Below, piece by piece: positions 1 through 8,417 of a stretch of 64,000 nt of DNA. The DNA lies in the NCBI RefSeq assembly GCF_000156355.1, contig NZ_GG657892.1:61704-125703 (forward strand). Reading direction: 5' to 3'. A program made the position numbers and the translations under genes. The DNA is from Methylophaga thiooxydans DMS010. Its GTDB lineage: Bacteria; Pseudomonadota; Gammaproteobacteria; Nitrosococcales; Methylophagaceae. The notes beneath the pieces were generated by a model, which was not told the DNA's origin, did not search any database, and saw only the letters and a list, made by a program, of their open reading frames with translations. Positions within the stretch are counted from its first letter, which is position 1; the number at the start of each line of letters is the position of its first letter.

Positions 1-1351
1 ATCCCGTTGTCAGCATCTGCCGACATTCGTTCTCATCGGCTGGCGCCATTACCACCATATTAGGGATACAACGAAGGTAGCTGAGATCGAAGGAACCGGC
101 ATGAGTCGGGCCATCAGCACCAACTAAGCCTGCCCGATCAATCGCAAACATGACAGGGAGGTTTTGCAGCGCGACATCATGAATTAATTGGTCATAAGCT
201 CGCTGCAGGAAGGTCGAGTAAATAGCAACTACCGGTTTTTTACCTTCACAAGCAAGGCCCGCTGCCAAGGTAACGGAGTGCTGCTCGGCAATACCGACAT
301 CAAAATAGCGATCAGGAAAGTCTTCAGCAAAGCGATTCAGGCCAGAGCCTTCACACATGGCCGGAGTGATACCGATAAGATCTTTGTCTTGTTTTGCCAT
401 ATCGCACAGCCAGCGACCAAACACCTGTGTATAGCTAGGACCAGATGATTTGCTATTGGCCGGGCTGACACCATGGTATTTACAAGGCTGCTTTTCAGCA
501 GGCTCAAAACCTTTACCTTTCTTGGTAACGATATGGAGAAATTGTGGCCCTTTGCGTTTTCTGAGATTACTCAACGTTGCAATAAGAGTGTCAATATCGT
601 GACCATCAATGGGGCCAATGTAGTTGAAGCCCATTTCTTCGAACAAGGTTCCGGGCACAACCATGCCTTTCATGTGTTCTTCCGCTCGCCGTGCAATTTC
701 CCATGCAGGTGGAATTTTTTCTAACACTTTTTTACTGCCTTCACGTGCAGATGTGTAGAAATTACCTGAGAGTAATTTGGCTAAATAATTAGCCATGCCG
801 CCGACATTCTTGGAAATCGACATTTCATTATCGTTGAGAATCACCAACAGATTGGCGCTGAGATCACCGGCATGAGCGAGTGCTTCATAAGCTTGTCCCG
901 CCGTTAACGCGCCATCACCGATAATGGCAACGGCATGACGTGGATCATCATTAGCCTGTGCTGCCAGTGCCATGCCCAAGGCTGCACTGATAGAGGTACT
1001 GGAGTGACCGACACCAAAGGTGTCGTATTCGCTTTCACCACGCTTAGGGAAACCCGATAAGCCACCAGGTTGGCGCATGCTATTCATACGCTCGCGGCGT
1101 CCGGTTAGAATTTTATGCACATAACTCTGGTGCCCAACATCCCAGACCAGACGATCATCGGGGGTGTCGTAAACATAGTGCAAAGCTAAAGTAAGCTCAA
1201 TGACCCCTAAGTTTGAGGAAATATGGCCACCGGTTTGCTGCACACTTTCGACGATCAGCGCTCTTAGCTCTTCAGCCAGTTGCGGCAGCTGTTTTTTATC
1301 CAGCTGACGTAAGTCTTGTGGGCTGTTGATGCTTGTTAGTAAATTATCCAT
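1..1351 (-). CDS. dxs: 1-deoxy-D-xylulose-5-phosphate synthase (Dxs), 3' part cut off by window edge
   Basis: Dxs condenses pyruvate and glyceraldehyde 3-phosphate to 1-deoxy-D-xylulose 5-phosphate, the thiamine-diphosphate-dependent first step of the MEP isoprenoid pathway in the cytosol. The frame runs open from an ATG at 1351 to the window edge, giving about 450 of the roughly 620 residues usual for the family. Translating the minus strand by hand shows the N-terminal GGHISSNLG and [11 protein letters not shown] segments, the thiamine-binding [13 protein letters not shown], and near the edge [17 protein letters not shown] of the pyrimidine-binding domain. The C-terminal transketolase domain lies outside the window. 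It sits 12 nt downstream of ispA, so dxs, ispA and xseB probably form one operon, as in many proteobacteria. Identification is firm; the missing part cannot be judged. Confidence 0.96.
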   Translation of the reverse strand, partial: MDNLLTSINSPQDLRQLDKKQLPQLAEELRALIVESVQQTGGHISSNLGVIELTLALHYVYDTPDDRLVWDVGHQSYVHKILTGRRERMNSMRQPGGLSGFPKRGESEYDTFGVGHSSTSISAALGMALAAQANDDPRHAVAIIGDGALTAGQAYEALAHAGDLSANLLVILNDNEMSISKNVGGMANYLAKLLSGNFYTSAREGSKKVLEKIPPAWEIARRAEEHMKGMVVPGTLFEEMGFNYIGPIDGHDIDTLIATLSNLRKRKGPQFLHIVTKKGKGFEPAEKQPCKYHGVSPANSKSSGPSYTQVFGRWLCDMAKQDKDLIGITPAMCEGSGLNRFAEDFPDRYFDVGIAEQHSVTLAAGLACEGKKPVVAIYSTFLQRAYDQLIHDVALQNLPVMFAIDRAGLVGADGPTHAGSFDLSYLRCIPNMVVMAPADENECRQMLTTG

Positions 1352-1363
1352 CCAGTCGAATTC

Positions 1364-2260
1364 TCAGTGAGAGCGTTTGACAACAAATTGTGCCAATGCC
1401 GCTAGCACTTGTGTATCAAAATCTAACTCAGCCAGTTGTCCCAATGCTTTCTCAACCAAAGCCACCGCTTTTTGCTGTGCTTTTTCCAGCCCCAGCAGTG
1501 CCGGGTAGGTTGGTTTGTTTAAGGCAATATCGGCGCCTTGAGCTTTACCTAATGTTTCCGTATCGGCGATCACATCCAGCACATCATCTTGTACCTGAAA
1601 TGCCAGACCAATACAGTCGGCGTAGCGTTCCAGTCTTTGTAACGTTTCGTCATCATAATCGCTAGCAGCCAGTGCACCCAATAGGACACTGGCGCGGATT
1701 AGGGCGCCTGTTTTTAGTTTGTGCATGGATTGCAAAGCATTCAAATCCAGCTTTTTGCCCACGGATTCCAAATCAACGGCTTGACCACCGGCCATGCCGA
1801 ATGCGCCAGAAGCCTGTGCTAATCGTTTTATCATCAAGACCTGTTGAGCTGCCGTCAAACTGTTATCGCATAATGTTTCAAATGCCATTGTTTGCAGTGC
1901 GTCACCCACTAATAAGGCCGTTGCTTCATCAAAGGCTTTGTGACAGGTCGGGCGACCGCGGCGCAGATCATCGTCATCCATAATCGGCATATCATCGTGC
2001 ACCAGCGAATAGGCATGGATCATTTCTACCGCCGCTGCCGCCGCATCCAGTGCGACTGGGTTTGCCCCCATGGCTTCGCCGGTGGCATAGACGAGCAGGG
2101 CACGTAGCCGTTTACCACCACCTAGTGTGGCATAACGCATGGCTTCAACCAAACGTTGAGACCCAGGCTGTTTTTGCGCTGTCAGACGTTTGTCTAAAGC
2201 AAGTTCAATTTGCGCCTGGTGCTGTTGCATCCAGTCTTCAAGCGGGAATTTTAGATTCAC
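1364..2260 (-). CDS. ispA: Farnesyl diphosphate synthase (IspA)
   Basis: A short-chain trans-prenyltransferase that adds isopentenyl diphosphate to dimethylallyl and geranyl diphosphate to give farnesyl diphosphate, the precursor of quinones and undecaprenyl phosphate. The 298 residues match the family length. The first aspartate-rich motif reads DDMPIMDDDDLRRGRP and the second FQVQDDVLDV; the GGGKRLRALL substrate-binding segment is near residue 50. Its start codon overlaps the xseB stop by 4 nt, and dxs follows 12 nt downstream, so the three genes are probably cotranscribed. A geranyl or geranylgeranyl synthase cannot be excluded from sequence alone, but the IspA type and the context favour farnesyl synthase. 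Confidence 0.95.
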   Translation of the reverse strand: MNLKFPLEDWMQQHQAQIELALDKRLTAQKQPGSQRLVEAMRYATLGGGKRLRALLVYATGEAMGANPVALDAAAAAVEMIHAYSLVHDDMPIMDDDDLRRGRPTCHKAFDEATALLVGDALQTMAFETLCDNSLTAAQQVLMIKRLAQASGAFGMAGGQAVDLESVGKKLDLNALQSMHKLKTGALIRASVLLGALAASDYDDETLQRLERYADCIGLAFQVQDDVLDVIADTETLGKAQGADIALNKPTYPALLGLEKAQQKAVALVEKALGQLAELDFDTQVLAALAQFVVKRSH

Positions 2261-2502
2261 GATTCGTCGGATTCAGGATCAAAGTCGACCAGATTAGATT
2301 GGCCTGATTGTTGTAACAACATTTGCACTTTTTGTTCCGCAGCTTGCAGGGATTCTTGGCAGTCGCGCGTTAGCAATACGCCACGTTCGTAAAGTTTCAG
2401 CGATTCTTCGAGACTGATATCACCCTGTTCAAGGCGTTCTACCAGTTCTTCCAACTCCTTTACCGCTGCTTCATAATCCAGCTTTTTACGTTTTGCCACC
2501 AT
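2257..2502 (-). CDS. xseB: Exodeoxyribonuclease VII small subunit (XseB)
   Basis: Small subunit of exonuclease VII, which partners several-fold with XseA to degrade single-stranded DNA to oligonucleotides. The 81-residue product contains the family core DYEAAVKELEELVERLEQGDISLEESLKLYERG. A longer open frame reaches 2535, but the start at 2502 is preferred because AGAGG lies 7 nt upstream and the family begins with a short basic stretch (MVAKRKK). The stop overlaps the ispA start (ATGA), the usual xseB-ispA-dxs arrangement. The acidic tail DFDPESDES is unremarkable. xseA is not in the window. Confidence 0.93.
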   Translation of the reverse strand: MVAKRKKLDYEAAVKELEELVERLEQGDISLEESLKLYERGVLLTRDCQESLQAAEQKVQMLLQQSGQSNLVDFDPESDES

Positions 2503-2630
2503 GTGGGCCTCTGAACAAAATCGATTCAACGCCACATTATAAGGGATTCAAGCTGGCAATGCCTGCTGGAATGTTTTTTTATTTGCCGTTAGTCTGTTCA
2601 GCTTAGCTTCGTTTTCAGTAGATAAATTTA

Positions 2631-3566
2631 ATGCCGAAAATTATCCGCGGTTTTCATAATCTTCCCGCTTCGTCACAAGGTTGTGTGGCGACGATTGGTA
2701 ATTTTGATGGTGTACACCTTGGTCATCAGGCAGTACTCAGTCAATTAGCTATGAAAGGTGACATGTTGCGCCTGCCAGCTGTTGTGATCACGTTTGAACC
2801 GCAACCATTTGAGTATTTTGTGCCTGAAAAAGCACCGGCCAGGCTGACTCGTTTTCGTGAAAAAGTGGAAGCCTTACGGGCTTTCTCAATTCAACAGCTA
2901 TGTGTTTTACGCTTTAACCAAGCACTGGCGCGAATGACGGCTGAAGAATTTATTCAAAAATTATTGGTGGAAGGACTTAATGTTCGCTATCTGGTGGTGG
3001 GGGATGATTTCCGCTTTGGACGCCATCGTCACGGTGATTTTGCCATGTTGCAGCAGGCTGGAAAGCAATATGGTTTTCAAGTAGTGAATATGCATACTTT
3101 TGCGATAGAACATGATCGCGTAAGTAGTACGCGCATTCGTGATGCGTTACGTGACGGTGATTTAGAAATGGCTGAAAAGTTACTGGGCAGGCCTTATCGT
3201 ATGAGCGGTCGCGTCGCGCATGGTGATAAACGCGGACGGAAAATGGGGTTCCCGACAGCCAATATTCATCTGCACCGCTGCAAGATTCCACTAACCGGCG
3301 TGTTTGCCGTGCAGTTATTTGGCTTGGAGGAAGAGCCTGTTAACGGCGTGGCCAATATTGGCATCAGACCGACCATTGGCGGTAATAAAGCATTACTGGA
3401 AGTGCATCTGTTCGACTTTAAACGCGACATTTATGGTGAACACGTACAAGTACATTTTCTTCATAAAATTCGTGATGAGCAGCGGTTTGATGGACTTGAT
3501 GCCTTGATAGCGCAAATCGAAATTGATTGTGAACAGGCTAAGACCTTTTTTGCTGCAAAATGCTGA
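2631..3566 (+). CDS. ribF: Bifunctional riboflavin kinase / FAD synthetase (RibF)
   Basis: Phosphorylates riboflavin to FMN and adenylates FMN to FAD. The N-terminal nucleotidyltransferase domain shows GNFDGVHLGHQ (about residues 23-33) and SSTRIRDAL (about 164-172). The C-terminal kinase domain starts near residue 183 with GRVAHGDKRGRKMGFPTANI and includes NGVANIGIRPT. Its 311 residues are standard length. It is divergent from xseB across about 130 nt. In many gammaproteobacteria ribF is followed by ileS and lspA; here the next gene is an unrelated opposite-strand ORF, so that linkage is absent. No FMN riboswitch is visible upstream. Confidence 0.95.
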   Translation: MPKIIRGFHNLPASSQGCVATIGNFDGVHLGHQAVLSQLAMKGDMLRLPAVVITFEPQPFEYFVPEKAPARLTRFREKVEALRAFSIQQLCVLRFNQALARMTAEEFIQKLLVEGLNVRYLVVGDDFRFGRHRHGDFAMLQQAGKQYGFQVVNMHTFAIEHDRVSSTRIRDALRDGDLEMAEKLLGRPYRMSGRVAHGDKRGRKMGFPTANIHLHRCKIPLTGVFAVQLFGLEEEPVNGVANIGIRPTIGGNKALLEVHLFDFKRDIYGEHVQVHFLHKIRDEQRFDGLDALIAQIEIDCEQAKTFFAAKC

Positions 3567-3585
3567 GTTGCTTCAAACACTCAAC

Positions 3586-3951
3586 TTACTGTGACAATAA
3601 ATAGGTGTCGCGTAGAAAGGTATTACGTTCCCTAGCCAGTTGAATTGAACAACTCACCGTCATCAGCGGTTGTATGCTGCCACCTTCCCACATCAAAAAC
3701 ACGCTCTGACATTGTTTCTTTCGATAGGCTTCCCATGCTTCTTGCGCCTTATCAATCATCGCTAACATAGCTGGATCGTCAGTAAATTTGAGCCGCGTTA
3801 ACGCCAGATTATTTTCCAATTCATTCACCGCCCGCTCTAATTTGTGGTTCAGGCACTGATTCATTTCAACCGTTGTATTAGAGAGCGGACACAGCGCCTG
3901 TGCCTGAACAAGGGCAGGAAACAGAGAAAAAAGTATCAATAATATTTTCAT
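3586..3951 (-). CDS. LprI-like (DUF1311) exported small protein
   Basis: A 121-residue protein with an N-terminal signal peptide (MKILLILFSLFPALVQA, probable cleavage after AQA) followed by a domain like the N-terminal region of lysozyme-inhibitor LprI/DUF1311. Visible hallmarks are four cysteines in the mature part, the CLNHKLERAVNELE helix, and the AQEAWEAYRKKQC segment typical of the family. It is predicted to be periplasmic. Some family members inhibit lysozyme, but whether this one does is unknown. It is convergent with ribF 19 nt away and apparently a single-gene unit. The family call rests on motif recognition only. Confidence 0.72.
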   Translation of the reverse strand: MKILLILFSLFPALVQAQALCPLSNTTVEMNQCLNHKLERAVNELENNLALTRLKFTDDPAMLAMIDKAQEAWEAYRKKQCQSVFLMWEGGSIQPLMTVSCSIQLARERNTFLRDTYLLSQ

Positions 3952-4009
3952 GTTTGTCTTTGCCGTATATCAATGTGTAAAAACTTGTTTGCCGAGACGT
4001 ACACTTTGC

Positions 4010-4468
4010 TCAGTCTTGTAACTGTTTTCTCATCACTGTCATCGCTGAAAACTGATAACCCTGTTTTTGATAGAGCTTTTGAGCCGTTTGATTATCCTGA
4101 TCCGTTAATAAAGTAATGCGTAAACAACCTTGTTGTTTTGCAAAGCTTTCTGCTGCTTCCAGCAACATGTTGCCATAGCCTTGATGCCGCCATGGCTTTG
4201 CAACTATCAGATCTTCGAGCAGAGCTACCTTGCCTCCCATCGCGGTAGAGGGAAGGTATAACAAACTGAGCATGCCAATGACGCTATCGTCACGTTTCAG
4301 TAAGAGAATATGGCCTTTGTCAGGATACGAAATAATCGCTTCAACAGCTCGCTGTTGCTTATCTACATTGGGTGAAAAATCGGCTTCTTGTTCAAACAAA
4401 GCGCTAAGCAAGGTGCAGATGGCTGCACAGTCTTGTTGTGTGGCGATATCGATAGAAGCGGAAGTCAT
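4010..4468 (-). CDS. GNAT-family N-acetyltransferase
   Basis: Cytosolic acetyl-CoA-dependent N-acetyltransferase of unknown substrate, about 152 residues. The GNAT acetyl-CoA motif A is HQGYGNMLLEAAESFA, preceded by the beta-4 strand ALLEDLIVAKPWR, and a C-terminal motif B region NQTAQKLYQKQGYQF is present. An in-frame ATG at 4534 would add 22 residues outside the fold. Neither start has a strong Shine-Dalgarno sequence; I prefer 4468 because the GNAT fold begins just after it and because it leaves about 100 nt for divergent promoters with fpr. The substrate cannot be inferred. Confidence 0.78.
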   Translation of the reverse strand: MTSASIDIATQQDCAAICTLLSALFEQEADFSPNVDKQQRAVEAIISYPDKGHILLLKRDDSVIGMLSLLYLPSTAMGGKVALLEDLIVAKPWRHQGYGNMLLEAAESFAKQQGCLRITLLTDQDNQTAQKLYQKQGYQFSAMTVMRKQLQD

Positions 4469-4567
4469 CGTGAAAAAATCAATGTCTGTTTTTGTGAACC
4501 CGACGTCGTGAGATAAGTCGATTGATAGTACCATGAGTTACGAAGCGCAAAAATAGCTGGAGGAGTT

Positions 4568-5314
4568 ATGGCAGAGTGGTTAACGGCAAAGGTTGTCGAA
4601 AATAAACAATGGAATGATCGTTTACATTCCTTACGTGTCGAAACCGACTTCCCAACATTTAAGGCCGGGCAATTTACGCGGTTGGCCTTAGAGATCGATG
4701 GTGAAATGGTGAGCCGGCCTTTTTCATTAGTAAATGCACCTGATGAAAGCCCGCTCGATTTTTATTTTATCGAAGTGCCTGATGGTGTTTTATCCAGCAA
4801 GCTGGCGAATATGCAGGCAGGAGATGATATTTGGGTAGCACCCAAAGCCGCAGGCTTGCTAACGGTGGATCAGTTACCTGCAGCAAAACACCTTTATTTA
4901 GTGGCAACGGGTACCGGTGTAGGGCCTTTTTTATCCATCGCCAAAACTTCACTGGTGTGGGATTTATTCGAAAAAGTCGTCTTAGTACATGCGGTGCGGT
5001 ACAAAGACGAACTGGCCTATCCGGAAACCATTGCTGAAATACAGGCTAATCATCAGGATGACTTTATTTACGTGCCTATGGTGAGTCGTGAGGCATGTGA
5101 TTTTGCGCTATCAGGGCGTATTCCTCAAGCGATTGAAGATGGCCGCTTGGAACACCGGACTGGGCTTAATATCACCCCGGAAGATAGCCAATTTATGTTG
5201 TGTGGTAACCCCGCAATGGTACAAGACACGATGGCGCTTTTGATTGAAGAGCGGGGATTGAAAAAGCACTCACGACGTGAGCCTGGCCACATCAGTATTG
5301 AAAAGTATTGGTAA
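4568..5314 (+). CDS. fpr: Ferredoxin/flavodoxin-NADP+ reductase (Fpr)
   Basis: FAD enzyme that moves electrons between NADPH and ferredoxin or flavodoxin, used for Fe-S and radical-enzyme activation and oxidative stress. The FAD-binding RPFSLVNAP motif is near residues 47-55. The NADP domain starts with LVATGTGVGPFLS near residue 116, followed by CGNPAMVQDT, and the protein ends in an aromatic residue (IEKYW), typical of the bacterial Fpr subclass. Its 248 residues are standard length. A strong GGAGG lies 6-7 nt before the ATG. Two ferredoxin genes (fdxA, yfhL-type) lie about 50 kb away in the window and are possible partners. Confidence 0.93.
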   Translation: MAEWLTAKVVENKQWNDRLHSLRVETDFPTFKAGQFTRLALEIDGEMVSRPFSLVNAPDESPLDFYFIEVPDGVLSSKLANMQAGDDIWVAPKAAGLLTVDQLPAAKHLYLVATGTGVGPFLSIAKTSLVWDLFEKVVLVHAVRYKDELAYPETIAEIQANHQDDFIYVPMVSREACDFALSGRIPQAIEDGRLEHRTGLNITPEDSQFMLCGNPAMVQDTMALLIEERGLKKHSRREPGHISIEKYW

Positions 5315-5320
5315 GTTTCC

Positions 5321-5983
5321 CTAGCCGAGTCTGTTGGACACAGCTTTTATAAATGCCTCAGCGATGGGTAAATCACCATTATAGAGTTCATCAATCTGAT
5401 TAATTGCTTCTGAGTGATTGAGACTTTGCAATACACAGGCTGCGACATCGGCACGGGTGATCGTCATGGCTTCTTTTGTTTCTGGACGATGCGTTGTAAT
5501 CAGGCCGGTGGCAGCTTCATTGGTCAGCAAACCCGGGCGTAAAATTGTGTAAGGCACGCCACTTTCCAGTAAGTGCTTATCTGCGAAGTGCTTACAAATA
5601 TTGTAGTGCTTGATAGCCGGCGTGCCGTTTTCCGGATCACCGGCATCACGGGCGCTCACCATGACAAACTGTCTCACATGATGTTTTTTGGCCATATCTA
5701 CCGCTTTCACTGCACCCCACAAATCGATCAAAATGGTTTTGTCGGCACCCGTTTTGCCACCAGAGCCGGCCGTAAAAACCACTTTGTCGCAATCAGCAAA
5801 GGCACCGTCGGGTAACGCTTCTTCTAGATCGGCAATCATTGTTTCTGCGCCAAGCTTTTCTAAATCGTTGGCTTGTTCAGCGTTTCTTACCATGGCTTTG
5901 ACAGGCATTTTTGCTAATGCCATCAACCCGATCAGTTGTTTACCAATTTGACCATTTGCACCGATGACTAATGTCTTGTCCAT
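5321..5983 (-). CDS. NAD(P)-binding atypical SDR (NmrA/YwnB-like)
   Basis: A 220-residue Rossmann protein of the atypical short-chain dehydrogenase group. The N-terminal dinucleotide motif is GANGQIGKQ (residues 8-16). An AGSGGKTGADKT segment, a VSARDAG strand end and the HYNICKHFADKHL helix with the YxxxK-like arrangement follow, then PYTILRPGLL, diagnostic of the NmrA/SDR_a5 group. Start at 5983 has GGAGAAC upstream. Members bind NAD(P)(H) and act as reductases or redox sensors; no substrate can be assigned. It is convergent with fpr (6 nt gap) and divergent from the ars operon. Confidence 0.82.
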   Translation of the reverse strand: MDKTLVIGANGQIGKQLIGLMALAKMPVKAMVRNAEQANDLEKLGAETMIADLEEALPDGAFADCDKVVFTAGSGGKTGADKTILIDLWGAVKAVDMAKKHHVRQFVMVSARDAGDPENGTPAIKHYNICKHFADKHLLESGVPYTILRPGLLTNEAATGLITTHRPETKEAMTITRADVAACVLQSLNHSEAINQIDELYNGDLPIAEAFIKAVSNRLG

Positions 5984-6056
5984 GATGTTCTCCAGTCTTT
6001 TCTTAATCTTGTTATTTACAGGTTAGCATGCGACAAGTTGATCTTCAGTGACAGTA

Positions 6057-6105
6057 TATGTCGAAACTTATTGACATATAATTGATGTGTCCATTAGTAT
6101 GGACA
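6057..6105 (+). promoter_or_regulatory. Probable ArsR promoter/operator with two inverted repeats
   Basis: Two perfect dyads precede arsR. Dyad 1 is TATGTC (6057-6062), 10 nt, GACATA (6073-6078). Dyad 2 is TGTCCAT (6088-6094), TAGT, ATGGACA (6099-6105), ending 1 nt before the arsR start codon. A perfect TATAAT lies at 6077-6082, overlapping the right arm of dyad 1; its -35 region is poor. Dyads over the -10 and start region are typical of ArsR-family operators, so autorepression relieved by As(III) is inferred. Transcription from this -10 would begin inside dyad 2 and give a very short leader. Confidence 0.6.
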
Positions 6106-6106
6106 T

Positions 6107-6472
6107 ATGGAATTACAACAAGCTTTGATCGTGTTTGATGCGTTATCACAAGAAACGCGTTTGCACGCATTTAGATTATTGGTAAAAGCTGGCAATGAAG
6201 GGCTGGCTGCTGGTTATATCAGTGAACAGCTCAACACCCCACACAATACGTTGTCGTTTCATCTGACGCATTTAGTGAATGCAGGCATTGTGCATTCACA
6301 AAAGCAGGGACGTTCCGTTATTTACCGAGCAGATTTTGATCAAATGCATGATCTTATCGGTTTTATGGTGAAAGATTGTTGCAGTGATGAGCGTGCCAAT
6401 ATTCGCGAGGATTTAAACACGGGGTGTTCGGTTATTGAATTAGCTAGTTGTTGTGAAAACCCTGTCAAATAG
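6107..6472 (+). CDS. arsR: ArsR/SmtB-family arsenic-responsive repressor
   Basis: A 121-residue winged-helix metalloregulator that would repress the ars operon until trivalent arsenic binds. The helix-turn-helix is SEQLNTPHNTLSFHLTHLVNAGIV (two halves near residues 39-62), followed by the wing QKQGRSVIYRAD. Arsenic ligands of the type found in the Acidithiobacillus-like ArsR subgroup are likely: C91 and C92 after the wing plus C107 or the C-terminal pair C115-C116. The CxC motif of the E. coli type inside the recognition helix is absent. It is first gene of arsR-arsI-arsC-acr3, 12 nt upstream of arsI. The Shine-Dalgarno is weak. Confidence 0.9.
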   Translation: MELQQALIVFDALSQETRLHAFRLLVKAGNEGLAAGYISEQLNTPHNTLSFHLTHLVNAGIVHSQKQGRSVIYRADFDQMHDLIGFMVKDCCSDERANIREDLNTGCSVIELASCCENPVK

Positions 6473-6484
6473 AGGAGCTTGACC

Positions 6485-6970
6485 ATGAAAAGAATGCACA
6501 TTCACCTTGGCGTCGATGATATCGCTGAAAGCGTTGCATTTTATTCGGCGCTGTTTGGTGCCGAGCCAGCTAAAGTGAAAGATGATTATGCTAAATGGAT
6601 GCTGGATGATCCAAGGTTAAATTTTGCCATTTCAACGCGTAGTGGGAAGCAAGGTGTTGAGCACTTGGGTATTCAAGTTGAGAATGCCGATGAGTTATCT
6701 GAAATGCGTAAGCGTATCAGTCAAGCTGACATCGATGTGTTTGATGAAGGCGAAACGGTATGTTGTTATGCCGAATCAGATAAGACCTGGTTGCAGGATC
6801 CGGCGGGTATCGCCTGGGAAACCTATCAGACCATGGCAGATGCACAATTATTTTCTCAAACTTCAGAAACGTCAGATTCAGCTTGCTGTACACCAGTGAG
6901 TATTCCAGTGGTTGCAGCTAAAAGTGACTGTTGTGAACCAGCTGACAACGATAAATCAGGATGCTGTTAA
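6485..6970 (+). CDS. arsI: ArsI-type C-As lyase (VOC/glyoxalase fold, ArsI/CadI family)
   Basis: A 161-residue non-haem Fe(II) dioxygenase of the vicinal-oxygen-chelate superfamily. ArsI cleaves the carbon-arsenic bond of methylarsenite and trivalent aromatic arsenicals, giving As(III). The expected metal ligands are H5 (or H7), H60 and E112, and the substrate-binding thiol pair is C93-C94 (TVCCYA). DDYAKWMLDDPR and GIAWETY are family hallmarks. The tail after residue 125 carries three further CC pairs (134-135, 149-150, 160-161) and ends in CC. Start ATG 6485 is chosen over an upstream TTG because AGAGGAG precedes it. Stop and arsC start overlap by 1 nt. The product As(III) would be exported by the adjacent Acr3. 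Confidence 0.86.
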   Translation: MKRMHIHLGVDDIAESVAFYSALFGAEPAKVKDDYAKWMLDDPRLNFAISTRSGKQGVEHLGIQVENADELSEMRKRISQADIDVFDEGETVCCYAESDKTWLQDPAGIAWETYQTMADAQLFSQTSETSDSACCTPVSIPVVAAKSDCCEPADNDKSGCC

Positions 6971-7377
6971 TGAAAAAAGTATTGGTGTTATGTACGGGTA
7001 ACTCATGTCGCTCAGTGATGGCTGAGGCGTTGATTAATCAGTTGAAAGATGGTTACGAAGCAGTCAGTGCGGGTAGTTTTCCTGCTGGTTATGTTCATCC
7101 CAAATCGATTGAAACCTTAAAAAGACATGGGGTTGATGCCGGTGAACCTCGGAGTAAGTCATGGGATGAGTTTGCAGGCCATGAGTTTGATTACGTTATT
7201 ACGGTTTGTGATAACGCGGCAAATGAAGTGTGTCCGGTGTTAATGGGGTCACAAACCAAACTACATTGGAGTACGCCTGATCCGGCAAAAGCAGAGGGCA
7301 GTGATCGTGATATTGAAGCAGCGTTTGATGAGGCTTTCAATATGTTGAAAACTCGCATAGAGCAGGAGCTGCCATGA
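6970..7377 (+). CDS. arsC: Arsenate reductase, LMW-phosphatase type (ArsC)
   Basis: Reduces As(V) to As(III). The 135-residue product has the low-molecular-weight phosphatase P-loop LCTGNSCRS with nucleophile C8, and a redox pair C80 and C88 in [15 protein letters not shown] three-cysteine relay is therefore intact, although whether thioredoxin or glutaredoxin recycles it is not clear. HWSTPDPA is the usual substrate-loop aspartate region. Start 6970 (MKKVLVL) overlaps the arsI stop by 1 nt with CAGGA upstream; its own stop overlaps the acr3 start (ATGA). A different, glutaredoxin-type ArsC lies at 51971-52321. Confidence 0.93.
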   Translation: MKKVLVLCTGNSCRSVMAEALINQLKDGYEAVSAGSFPAGYVHPKSIETLKRHGVDAGEPRSKSWDEFAGHEFDYVITVCDNAANEVCPVLMGSQTKLHWSTPDPAKAEGSDRDIEAAFDEAFNMLKTRIEQELP

Positions 7378-8417
7378 GTGAGTCGGCACCAATGGGATTC
7401 TTTGAACGCTATTTATCAGTTTGGGTAGGCGGAAGCATTCTTGCAGGTATCGGGCTGGGAGTGTTATTTCCAGCAGCTTTTGAGCTGATTGCTGTGATGG
7501 AATATGCCAAGGTCAATCTCGTCGTTGCCGTGTTTATCTGGCTGATGATTTACCCAATGATGGTCAATGTCGATTTTGCATCGATAAAAGATGTGGGTAA
7601 AAAACCCAAAGGTTTGTGCTTAACCTTGGTTGTGAACTGGTTAATCAAGCCGTTCACCATGGCTGGGTTGGGTATTTTATTCTTTGAATATCTGTTCGCT
7701 GGTCTGGTTGATCCTCAAACCGCAAAAGAGTACATCGCTGGCATGATTCTGCTTGGGGTTGCGCCGTGTACCGCGATGGTATTTATCTGGAGTCAGTTGG
7801 TGAAGGGGGATGCCAACTATACGTTGGTGCAAGTATCGATTAACGACATTATCATGGTGTTTGCATTTGCGCCTATCGCCGCCTTATTACTGGGTATGAC
7901 CAATATTATCGTGCCTTGGCAAACACTATTGTTGTCCGTTGTGCTGTATGTTGTGACGCCATTATTTGCTGGTTATCTGACGCGACGAAAATTGGATAAA
8001 AGCAGCGATCACCATGAAATCGCGGCGTTCACAGAAAAAGTAAAACCATACTCAATCATGGGCTTATTAGCTACCGTTGTATTGTTGTTTGGCTTTCAGG
8101 CAGAAACGATTTTGGCCAAACCGATGGTCATTGTGTTGATCGCCATACCGTTGTTGATTCAAAGCTACGGCATATTCGCAGTGGCTTATGGCTGGGCCTA
8201 CTTATGGAAAGTGCCATTTAACGTGGCAGCACCCGCCGCATTAATTGGGACATCGAACTTCTTTGAACTGGCAGTAGCCGTTGCGATTAGCCTGTTTGGT
8301 TTACACTCTGGCGCGGCTTTGGCAACGGTTGTAGGGGTGCTGGTGGAAGTGCCGGTGATGTTATCGCTGGTGGCTTTGGCATTGGCCACTAAACCGTGGT
8401 TTGCTCGATTTAGCTAG
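7374..8417 (+). CDS. acr3: Arsenite efflux transporter, ACR3 family
   Basis: Inner-membrane As(III) exporter of 347 residues with about ten hydrophobic segments, matching Acr3 rather than the longer ArsB. Family hallmarks visible are [14 protein letters not shown] near residue 60, the conserved cysteine in [24 protein letters not shown], and [14 protein letters not shown] near the C-terminus. Start overlaps the arsC stop by 4 nt. It completes a reduce (ArsC) / demethylate (ArsI) / export (Acr3) set under ArsR. Its stop codon and that of the convergent next gene share one CTAG. Confidence 0.95.
   Translation: MSESAPMGFFERYLSVWVGGSILAGIGLGVLFPAAFELIAVMEYAKVNLVVAVFIWLMIYPMMVNVDFASIKDVGKKPKGLCLTLVVNWLIKPFTMAGLGILFFEYLFAGLVDPQTAKEYIAGMILLGVAPCTAMVFIWSQLVKGDANYTLVQVSINDIIMVFAFAPIAALLLGMTNIIVPWQTLLLSVVLYVVTPLFAGYLTRRKLDKSSDHHEIAAFTEKVKPYSIMGLLATVVLLFGFQAETILAKPMVIVLIAIPLLIQSYGIFAVAYGWAYLWKVPFNVAAPAALIGTSNFFELAVAVAISLFGLHSGAALATVVGVLVEVPVMLSLVALALATKPWFARFS

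Noticed and set aside
188..724. Two plus-strand open frames of 86 and 83 codons
   Set aside because: They lie antisense within dxs, whose minus-strand translation matches the family throughout; they have no ribosome sites.
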